From DATMNI01 sp035570275 (lineage in GTDB: Bacteria; Acidobacteriota; Terriglobia; Bryobacterales; Bryobacteraceae): a stretch of DNA of 11,975 nt. Shown one piece after another: positions 6,903 through 11,975 of the stretch (its first letter is position 1; each line of letters opens with the position of its first letter). The notes beneath the pieces are model-generated. The model had not been told where the DNA came from. It ran no database searches and saw only the letters and a list, made by a program, of their open reading frames with translations. The stretch lies in contig DATMNI010000005.1 of assembly GCA_035570275.1 (NCBI GenBank), forward strand, positions 1 to 11,975, read 5' to 3'. A program made the position numbers and the translations under genes.

Positions 6903-7020
6903 GCTGGAAATCCCAGGATCGGTAGAGATTCGGAGCGGATCGCCGATATGGTGTAATGTGGTGATTCGTGAGGCGACCGAAACAATACTCCCGCCCGTGG
7001 CCGTTGAGGAAGGTAGTGTA

Positions 7021-8507
7021 ATGCAAGAGGCAAGGACGGGGGTGGCGGAACCGGGCGCACTCGATGAGGTGCGTCGGGAAGCCAGCCGCCAACTGAATCC
7101 GCAGCGTAAGGCGGAGTTGGGTCAGTTCATGACGCGCGAGAGTGTAGCGAAGTTCATGGCCGGCCTGTTCACCGACCGGGTTGGCTCTATACGTCTGCTG
7201 GATGCGGGCGCTGGCATTGGGTCACTGACAGCGGCGTTCCTCAACCGCTGGGGCAGTCATGACGTATGCGCCACGGTCTACGAAATAGACGAGGGGTTGG
7301 CGTCCTACCTGCGTTCGACATTGGGCGCCTATGCTAATGGCAGCTTTGAGGCCACTATTATCGAACGTGACTTCATTCAGGATGCGGTTTACAAAATCAC
7401 GATGGGCTGGAAGGGAATTGGTTATACGCACGCGATTCTGAACCCACCCTACAAGAATATCAACAGCGATTCAGCCCATCGGGCCTTACTCCGCGCTGTC
7501 AGGCTGGAAACCGTCAACCTTTATTCGGCTTTCGTGGGGCTCGCAATAGCGCTGATGGCGGAGGGTGGCGAGATTGTGCGATCATTCCACGGAGCTTCTG
7601 TAACGGGCTTTACTACCGGCCATTTCGGGAGTGGCTGCTGGCCAAGGCTTCAATCGAGCACATCCATCTGTTCCACAGCCGGACGAGTGCATTTAATGAT
7701 GACGAGGTCCTTCAGGAGAACGTCATTATCAAGCTCGTGCGCGCGAAACAACAGGGCAAGGTCACTATCACTACCGCCAGCGACACAGGCTTCGCCGACC
7801 TGCAGTCCCACGAATACCCGTTTTCGGAGATCGTTCGCGCTGGAGAAGAGCAGCAGTTCATCCATGTGCCGGTAGCGCCGTCGCATAGTGGTTTGGATGG
7901 CGTTCCGCTAGCTCACCGGACTCTTGATGAGATCGATCTCGAGGTCTCGACTGGGCCGGTCGTGGATTTCCGGCTCAAGGGTTTCCTGCGCCAAAACCCG
8001 GACCAGGAAACAGTACCTCTTCTCTACCCAACGCACTTCGTCAACGGCCGGTTGGAGTGGCCGCGGAACTCCAGGAAGCCTAATGCCCTGATGGATCACC
8101 CCGAGACCAGAAAATGGCTTTACCCAAAAGGGTGCTACACCGTCGTGCGGCGGTTTTCGTCGAAGGAGGAACGGCGGCGCATCGTGGCGTATGTGGTCGA
8201 TCCGGAGGCATTCGTGGGCGATAGGATCGGGTTTGAGAATCATCTCAACGTATTTCACTCCAGTAAGAAAGGCATTGATGGCGATGTGGCCCACGGTTTG
8301 GCAGCGTTCCTAAACTCGACGGGAGTGGATGACTACTTCCGCCGGTTCAGCGGTCATACGCAAGTGAATGCAACGGATCTCCGTCTTCTCCGCTATCCGG
8401 CGCGCCAAGAATTGGAGAACCTCGGCCGTTGGGCGAGAGCGCAGGGAAATCTCACGCAAGAATTGATTGATCGTCAGGTAGCGGCGCTGAATGGCAAGAA
8501 AGAGTAA
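7021..8507 (+). pseudogene. BsuBI/PstI-type adenine-N6 DNA methyltransferase, interrupted by one -1 frameshift
   Basis: This is the modification half of a type II R-M pair. GAGGAAGG at 7006-7013 lies 7 nt before the ATG. The first part has motif X (LGQFMTRESVAKFM), the SAM-binding motif LLDAGAGIG (Asp61-Gly67) and the catalytic NPPY (residues 141-144), an order typical of gamma-class N6-adenine methylases with a C-terminal target-recognition domain. Around 7572-7577 the frame is lost. One extra base between GTG and CG would restore EIVAIIPRSFCNG, continuing through FREWLLAKASIEHIHLFHSR to the stop at 8507. The joined product would be about 495 residues, close to the roughly 500 of M.BsuBI and M.PstI. 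As written, the first frame continues out of phase to a stop near 7875. The endonuclease gene overlaps its end by 17 nt. Base composition is lower in GC than the kinase (48% in 7381-7440 versus 65% in 5641-5700), consistent with horizontal origin. Confidence 0.88.
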
Positions 8508-9435
8508 GATTGCTGATGCCCTTCAAGTGCTAAGTGAGTTGGGGATGCCGCGGGCCCAGCAGAATGACCGCTCCGCGTTGTGCCTTCTGGCGCTACTGGA
8601 CTTGAGGCCGCATAAATCATGGGCGGCCTCGACGAATCCGCTCATTGGGATCACACCCATGATGGAGTTTGCGCGGGATCATTACGGCAAACACTATGCG
8701 CCCAACACACGCGAGAACTTCCGCCGTCAGACTGTGCATCAGCTTGTGGCGGCTGGAATCGCCTTCTATAACCCGGATAACCCAGCCCGTCCGGTAAACA
8801 GCCCGAAGGCGGTTTGCCAGATTGAGCCCGAGACGCTGGCGCTACTACGTACTTTCGGTACCGGTGCCTGGAACAAGAATCGTCAGGCTTACCTCAAAAA
8901 ACGGAAGACGCTGGTGGCGCGCTATGCAATGGCGCGGGAAATGCGGAAGATACCAGTCAAGCTGGCGACCGGCGATACGATGCGCCTCAGCCCGGGCGCT
9001 CACAGCGAACTGATCAAAGCCATCATCGAGGAATTCGCGCCACGTTTTGTGCCGGGCGGCGTTCTGGTTTATGCCAGTGACACTGGCGAGAAATGGGGGT
9101 ATTCCGACAGAAAGCTTCTGGAGGATCTGGGCGTGTGGATCGATGACCACGGCAAGATTCCAGACGTAGTTCTTTATTGCCCCACACGCGAATGGCTGCT
9201 GTTGGTGGAGTCTGTGACGAGCCATGGCCCTATGGATGAGAAACGGCACCAGGAGTTGGCGCGTTTGTTTGCCGGATCAAAGGCGGGTCTTGTCTATGTG
9301 ACTGCCTTTCCGTCGCGGGCCTTAATGACACGGTATCTGGGAGCGATCGCATGGGAAACGGAGGTCTGGGTTGCCGATGCGCCATCCCATCTGATCCATT
9401 TCAACGGGGCGCGGTTCCTCGGACCCTATAGGTAA
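8491..9435 (+). CDS. BsuBI/PstI-family type II restriction endonuclease
   Basis: This 314-residue protein matches the BsuBI/PstI restriction endonuclease family, whose founding members cut CTGCAG and are 316-326 residues long. The N-terminal half is helical and probably contacts DNA. The catalytic half has YASDTGEKWGYSD, then KIPDVVLY (Pro224-Asp225), WLLLVESVTSHGP (Glu240, His245) and the C-terminal signature AWETEVWVAD ... LIHFNGARFLGP. The spaced PD and E residues are the expected acidic metal-binding positions of the PD-(D/E)XK fold; that assignment is by family analogy. The ATG lies 17 nt inside the methyltransferase gene, a coupling that would delay cutting until methylase is made. The frame is fully intact, in contrast to its partner. 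CTGCAG specificity is inferred from family membership only. No controller (C) protein gene is present. Confidence 0.92.
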   Translation: MARKSKIADALQVLSELGMPRAQQNDRSALCLLALLDLRPHKSWAASTNPLIGITPMMEFARDHYGKHYAPNTRENFRRQTVHQLVAAGIAFYNPDNPARPVNSPKAVCQIEPETLALLRTFGTGAWNKNRQAYLKKRKTLVARYAMAREMRKIPVKLATGDTMRLSPGAHSELIKAIIEEFAPRFVPGGVLVYASDTGEKWGYSDRKLLEDLGVWIDDHGKIPDVVLYCPTREWLLLVESVTSHGPMDEKRHQELARLFAGSKAGLVYVTAFPSRALMTRYLGAIAWETEVWVADAPSHLIHFNGARFLGPYR

Positions 9436-9437
9436 GC

Positions 9438-9572
9438 GTGTCGATCACGGAACGGCGCCTGCCGTACCCGCCCGTGTTTCGTGAAACGCTCGCGGAAGCG
9501 GACCAACGGCTGCGGCAGACTAAGTACACCGTTTTAAATACGGTTTCGTATCTTGGGCGGAACGCTCCCTAA
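9438..9572 (+). CDS. Possible 44-residue small ORF after the endonuclease gene
   Basis: A GTG 2 nt after the endonuclease stop opens a 44-codon frame ending at TAA 9570-9572, starting V/M-SITERRLPYPPVFRETLAEADQ. TAGGTAAGC upstream gives a weak AGG ribosome site. The composition looks protein-like (charged amphipathic helix ETLAEADQRLRQ), but I recognise no family. It could be a genuine small gene of the R-M unit, or the remnant of a gene cut by whatever inserted here. The last third contains an AT-rich imperfect palindrome (9528-9544, ACCGT...ACGGT). Confidence 0.3.
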   Translation: MSITERRLPYPPVFRETLAEADQRLRQTKYTVLNTVSYLGRNAP

Positions 9573-9578
9573 CGGTCA

Positions 9579-9596
9579 CGGCTCTGATTGGAGCCG
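9579..9596. repeat. Short GC-rich hairpin
   Basis: CGGCTC (9579-9584) pairs with GAGCCG (9591-9596) across a 6-nt loop. It follows the small ORF and precedes the lipoprotein remnant. There is no T-run, so it is not a classical terminator; it may be an intergenic palindromic repeat. Confidence 0.45.
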
Positions 9597-9648
9597 CGCG
9601 CGTCAGCAGGCGGTTTCTCGACACGTTAGCGAACTTCTGAAACGGTGT

Positions 9649-9750
9649 ACCAAGCTGCAGCAATGCATAGTCCGCATTATTCAGACCTGCTCAGCCTGCC
9701 TACCGAAGCCAGGACCACCCCTCGCCAGGGAATGGCAGAGCGCCAAATGT
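9649..9750 (+). pseudogene. Degenerate second copy of the lipoprotein gene's 3' end
   Basis: Sequence from about 9649 onward matches the end of the lipoprotein gene at 6285-6902. By hand alignment, 9655-9710 matches 6762-6818 at about 43 of 57 positions with one single-base gap, and 9721-9749 matches 6873-6901 at 26 of 29 positions. The final 15 bases (GCAGAGCGCCAAATG) are identical. Between these blocks the second copy lacks 44 bp. Translated, TKLQQCIVRII echoes TKLQQGVVRMI before the frame is lost, and QSAK is recovered at the end. The original stop TGA has become TGT. This is a non-functional relic lying just downstream of the R-M pair. Confidence 0.8.
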
Positions 9751-9914
9751 AGGCTCGGCGATTGGCCAGTCACAAGACTTTGAAATAACCTGTATCCCGC
9801 CTGAATCGTGCAGGTTGGTGCGAAAAACAGCCCTTGCCTACTCCCGGTTTCTTGGGTGCCCGGTGGGATCATGTAGGCGGGGATAGCGATTCGGGGCAGC
9901 GTTTCCGGGAACGG
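9751..9914. other. Non-coding stretch with nothing recognised
   Basis: No gene with credible start, ribosome site or protein-like composition is visible on either strand. The minus-strand frame over 9681-9935 crosses both the lipoprotein remnant and the inverted repeat, so it is treated as chance. The stretch may be worn-down sequence at the edge of the R-M island. Confidence 0.4.
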
Positions 9915-10017
9915 ATCCGGGACAATCCGGGACAAAATGCCCGTTTGCGCGGCCGACCAGAATTAACCCCCCTATTTTCAATGCGGTTTTGGGAAACCGG
10001 GTCATTTTGTCCCGGAT
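9915..10017. repeat. Long imperfect inverted repeat with ATCCGGGACA motifs upstream of the 209-aa gene
   Basis: The left arm 9925-9946 begins ATCCGGGACAAAATG. The right arm 9994-10017 ends CATTTTGTCCCGGAT. The arms pair over 22 positions with only two single-base bulges and enclose a 47-nt loop. A further direct copy of ATCCGGGACA sits immediately outside the left arm at 9915-9924, so the decamer occurs three times, two direct and one inverted. The right arm ends 19 nt before the ATG at 10037 and just before the AGAGG ribosome site (10021-10025). It could be a miniature inverted-repeat element, a pair of operators for a dimeric regulator, or a leader hairpin; the sequence alone does not decide. 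Confidence 0.75.
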
Positions 10018-10036
10018 ACCAGAGGTTTATCTATAT

Positions 10037-10666
10037 ATGAACGAAGTGATCGAAAATCAGAAACCGGAGCCCAATGAGTCTAATCCGCACAGTCTCGACC
10101 TTGGGCGCTGGATGGGCCGCCGCGAAGCGTTCGGCCTGATGGCGGGGCGTTGTGCCGCTGCCGATATCGAGACGCTGCGCCGGATTCGCGAGCAGAAACT
10201 CTACAAGGAGCTGCGTCCTTCATGGGTCGAGTTCTGCACGCTGGACTTGCATGTGGTGCGACGCAGCGTAGACCGCGAGATCGGATATCTGGATGAGTTC
10301 GGACCGGACTTCTTTCACGTCCGGCAGATGACGCACATCGGACCCAAAGACTACCGAAGCATCGCCTCGCACATCACGCCGGAAGGCGTGCGCCTGAACG
10401 GAACAGCGGTGGCCTTGCTGCCGGAAAACAGCCAGGCGGTTACGGCCGCGGTCGCCGAGTTGTTGAAGCGGATCGAACCGATGGAGTCCAAGCCGGCGCC
10501 GGTGTCATTCGATGCGGCTTTGAAGCGCTGCCACACCGTCACCGGGATGTTGGATGCGATGCCGGAGTCGCTCGACGTAAACCAGAGGATGGATCTGGGC
10601 GCCGCGGTTGCCGAACTCCGCAGGGCCGCGGCCCGCTTGGGCGTGGCGGTGTTTGATCGGCGCTAA
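10037..10666 (+). CDS. Unknown protein, 209 residues, possible helix-turn-helix
   Basis: I do not recognise the family with certainty. The ATG at 10037 has AGAGG at 10021-10025 (11-nt spacing); the frame is open further upstream to a TTG at 9989, but that would run through the inverted repeat. The first 30 residues are polar. The central part is rich in helices, with GRWMGRREAFGLMAGRCAAADIETLRRIRE, then SWVEFCTLDLHVVRRSVDREIGYLDEFG around residues 62-90. The latter has the rhythm of a helix-turn-helix (W-x-x-F-C, then R-x-x-V-D-R-x-I-x-Y-L). The C-terminus is a pair of Ala/Leu/Arg helices. A DNA-binding role is therefore possible, and the inverted repeat in its leader would be a natural autoregulatory target, but both points are inference. 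It ends at the shared hairpin terminator. Confidence 0.75.
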   Translation: MNEVIENQKPEPNESNPHSLDLGRWMGRREAFGLMAGRCAAADIETLRRIREQKLYKELRPSWVEFCTLDLHVVRRSVDREIGYLDEFGPDFFHVRQMTHIGPKDYRSIASHITPEGVRLNGTAVALLPENSQAVTAAVAELLKRIEPMESKPAPVSFDAALKRCHTVTGMLDAMPESLDVNQRMDLGAAVAELRRAAARLGVAVFDRR

Positions 10667-10669
10667 AAC

Positions 10670-10718
10670 GCAGCCAGCCCCGCCGTGCCCTGTTTGATGG
10701 CCCGGCGGGGCTGGTTGC
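10670..10718. terminator. Bidirectional hairpin terminator between convergent genes
   Basis: A 12-bp perfect stem, CCAGCCCCGCCG (10674-10685) with CGGCGGGGCTGG (10703-10714), extends outward to 16 bp with one G-T pair. The loop of 17 nt can form a further short GCC/GGC pairing. It starts right after the stop of the 209-aa gene and lies before the 3' end of the minus-strand gene, the expected place for a terminator used from both sides. No long T-run follows in either direction. Confidence 0.85.
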
Positions 10719-10732
10719 AACCCTGCAAACAC

Positions 10733-10957
10733 TTACTTCTTTACGGGCGTGGCAGCCGGCGCGGCAGCGGTACTGGAGCTGCCGGTGGTTTTCACGGCCG
10801 GTTTCACGGCGTGCTTTTTGGTGTGCTTCTTCACCTTGGCGGTGGTGGCAGCTGGCGCCCCACTGCCGCTGGCGGGCGGTGTGGCCGGGGTCTGCGCAGC
10901 AAACGTCAAAGGCAGCGTGGCGAAAGCCAGAGCGATGGTCATCAAAGTCGTTTTCAT
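10733..10957 (-). CDS. Small secreted basic Ala/Pro/Thr/Lys-rich protein
   Basis: This is a 74-residue minus-strand protein. A signal peptide (MKTTLMTIALAFATLPLTFA, cleavage likely after Ala20 or Ala21) precedes a mature peptide of low complexity: TPATPPASGSGAPAATT, a basic core KVKKHTKKHAVKPAVK, and an Ala/Ser/Thr tail ending PVKK. There are no cysteines. GGGAG on the minus strand (10968-10972) precedes the ATG by about 10 nt. The composition resembles acid-shock (Asr-like) and other small basic periplasmic proteins, which may buffer protons or bind anionic envelope polymers; no homology is claimed. Gene order is convergent with the 209-aa gene. A plus-strand frame over the same bases has no ribosome site and is regarded as a shadow. 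Confidence 0.75.
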   Translation of the reverse strand: MKTTLMTIALAFATLPLTFAAQTPATPPASGSGAPAATTAKVKKHTKKHAVKPAVKTTGSSSTAAAPAATPVKK

Positions 10958-11034
10958 TTTGTTTATCTCCCTTGCGGGCTTCTTGATGATGCCCGCTCAC
11001 AATCCCATCATGCGGCCTAAGCGCCTGAAACACG

Positions 11035-11052
11035 ATAGCCTGCGCAGGCTAT
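11035..11052. promoter_or_regulatory. Perfect 18-bp palindrome in the divergent intergenic region
   Basis: ATAGCCTGCGCAGGCTAT is fully self-complementary (9-bp arms, no spacer). It lies 78 nt upstream of the minus-strand small-protein gene and about 168 nt upstream of the MerR-type gene. An uninterrupted palindrome is a typical shape for a dimeric repressor site; as RNA it would be a short hairpin. No T-run follows, so a terminator is less likely. Confidence 0.55.
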
Positions 11053-11167
11053 TCGGAGTGCCCAATTCAGGGCCTAAACGGTTAAGGTTTGTTAGGGTTT
11101 CGGAGGAAGGGCTGCGCGCCGTTGCCGATACCGGGCCTTGGGTCCAGCGCACTGTGCAAGAATGTGC

Positions 11168-11198
11168 TTGACTCTGACGTTGCGTCAGGCCTGAGCAT
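11168..11198 (+). promoter_or_regulatory. MerR-type promoter/operator with 19-bp spacer
   Basis: TTGACT at 11168-11173 is a good -35 element. It is followed immediately by the dyad CTGACG-TTG-CGTCAG (11174-11188) and, 19 bp after the -35, by GAGCAT (11193-11198) as a weak -10. A dyad inside an overlong 19-bp spacer is the hallmark of promoters that MerR-family proteins activate by DNA distortion. It lies 21 nt before the start of the MerR-type gene, so autoregulation is the natural reading. Confidence 0.75.
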
Positions 11199-11219
11199 GG
11201 CCCTGGAGGGAGGTTCCGG

Positions 11220-11967
11220 GTGAATCAGTCGTATCGGGTGCAGCAATTTGCCGAACTGGCGGGGGTTACGGTTCGGGCGTTGCATCACTACGACCGGATA
11301 GCGCTGCTCAAGCCCAGGCGCACGGAGGCGGGGTACCGGTTCTACGGGATCCGCGAACTGGAGCGGTTGGAGCAGTAGCGCTGAAATTCCTCGGGCTGCC
11401 TTTGAAGCAGATCAAGACCCTGCTGGACCGGGAGGCTCGCCAGTTGGCGGACGCTTTGCGGTCGCAGCGGCGGGCGCTGGAGGAGAAACGCCGGCGCCTG
11501 GATCGCGCCATCGAAGCCATACACAACGCCGAAAAGGCGATCCGCCCCGGTCAGCAGGCTGACGCTGCGATGCTGAAAAAAATCATCGAGGTGATCGAGA
11601 TGCAAGACAATACCGATTTCATGAAGAAGTATTACAGCGAGGCGGGCCAGGCCAAAATGGCGGAGCGCCGGGAGCAATGGAACCCGGAATTGCAGGCCCA
11701 AGCCACCAAGGACTGGACCGACCTTTTCCGCGACGTGGAGGCGGCGCTCGGCGAAGACCCGGCCAGCGAAAGGTGCAGGCGCTGGCGGCGCGATGGAAGA
11801 AACTGGTGGAAGCTTTCACCGGCCGCGACCGCGACATCGGCGAAGGGTTGGGCAAGGCTTGGGCCGATCGCGAAAACTGGTCGCCAACCATGCAGCAACA
11901 GAGCGCTTCGTTCGCCGATAAACGCATCTGGGAGTTCATGAGGAAAGCTATGAAGTGCCAGGAGTAG
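11220..11967 (+). pseudogene. TipAL-like MerR-family transcriptional regulator, interrupted by two -1 frameshifts
   Basis: A GTG start at 11220 follows GGAGGGAGG (11205-11213). The first 51 codons encode a MerR winged-helix domain (YRVQQFAELAGVTVRALHHYD, then RRTEAGYRFYG). The frame then hits TAG at 11376-11378; one lost base at about 11375 would restore EQVALKFLGLPLKQIKTLL. A long coiled coil follows (LRSQRRALEEKRRRLDRAIEAI), then a TipAS-like effector domain (FMKKYYSEAGQAKMAERREQW, KDWTDLFRDVEAALGEDP). A second loss near 11770 (GAAAGG for GAAAAGG) moves the rest, QALAARWKKLVEAFTGRD to FMRKAMKCQE, into a third frame ending at 11967. Repaired, the protein would have about 250 residues, the usual size of TipAL-type regulators that bind drug-like ligands. 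No obvious regulated transporter or enzyme gene lies within the window. Either it is a decayed gene or the sequence has indel errors. Confidence 0.85.
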
Positions 11968-11975
11968 AGGTCGGT

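Noticed and set aside
6847..7020. Upstream extension of the methyltransferase frame into the lipoprotein gene
   Set aside because: The ATG at 7021 has an excellent GAGGAAGG site 7 nt upstream and gives the family-typical length; the extension overlaps a coding frame.
6903..7020. Specific promoter for the R-M genes in the 118-nt gap
   Set aside because: A promoter is expected there, but I could not find a -35/-10 pair with convincing sequence and spacing; TGTAAT near 6951 alone is not enough.
7021..9435. Avoidance of CTGCAG as evidence of active restriction
   Set aside because: Five CTGCAG sites were seen by eye in about 12 kb, not fewer than chance would give, so there is no sign of avoidance.
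9681..9935. Minus-strand 84-codon open frame
   Set aside because: It crosses the decayed lipoprotein copy and the inverted repeat, has no ribosome site and no recognisable pattern.
9989..10036. TTG start extending the 209-residue protein by 16 residues
   Set aside because: It would translate the right arm of the inverted repeat and has no ribosome site, whereas the ATG at 10037 has AGAGG upstream.

Overview
The window is GC-rich bacterial DNA of about two-thirds GC in its backbone genes. It is densely packed, almost entirely plus-strand, and contains no rRNA, tRNA, CRISPR array or recognisable transposase. The paired GMC dehydrogenase and Tat-exported subunit-3 gene, the proline-rich lipoprotein, the Ala/Lys-rich small secreted protein and the general coding style suggest a soil acidobacterium of the Solibacter/Bryobacter type. 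That placement is inference from gene content, not proof.

Layout. (1) 1-2449: the tail of an unknown gene, then a two-gene unit for a membrane-associated sugar/alcohol dehydrogenase: a large FAD subunit with a four-cysteine cluster and a small subunit with a twin-arginine signal. (2) 2450-4202: a leader containing a CACCGRC heptamer tract, a membrane-anchored glycosyltransferase-like protein and, 3 nt later, an NADPH:quinone reductase. (3) 4203-6902: a 45-bp minisatellite built from CACCGGY heptamers runs up to the GTG start of a PAS-containing sensor histidine kinase, which is followed 14 nt later by a proline-rich lipoprotein. No response regulator is visible. (4) 6903-9752: a lower-GC island with a BsuBI/PstI-type (CTGCAG family) restriction-modification pair. 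The endonuclease is intact and the methyltransferase carries one -1 frameshift. The island is followed by a decayed second copy of the 3' end of the lipoprotein gene, so the pair sits between two copies of the same sequence. (5) 9753-10036: no convincing gene, but a long imperfect inverted repeat directly upstream of an unknown 209-aa protein. That gene shares a strong bidirectional hairpin terminator with a convergent small secreted basic protein. (6) 10958-11967: a perfect 18-bp palindrome, a MerR-type promoter/operator with a 19-bp spacer, and a TipAL-like MerR regulator interrupted by two -1 frameshifts.

Two things deserve attention. First, the R-M pair is bracketed by duplicated lipoprotein sequence, the arrangement expected if a cassette landed at the 3' end of a gene and displaced its original tail. 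Second, three otherwise well-conserved reading frames are each broken by a loss of one base (mod 3), each explainable as shortening of a short homopolymer. This means either real decay or assembly error, and it decides whether the R-M system and the regulator are functional. The repeats around the quinone-reductase and kinase genes are the most unusual non-coding structure.
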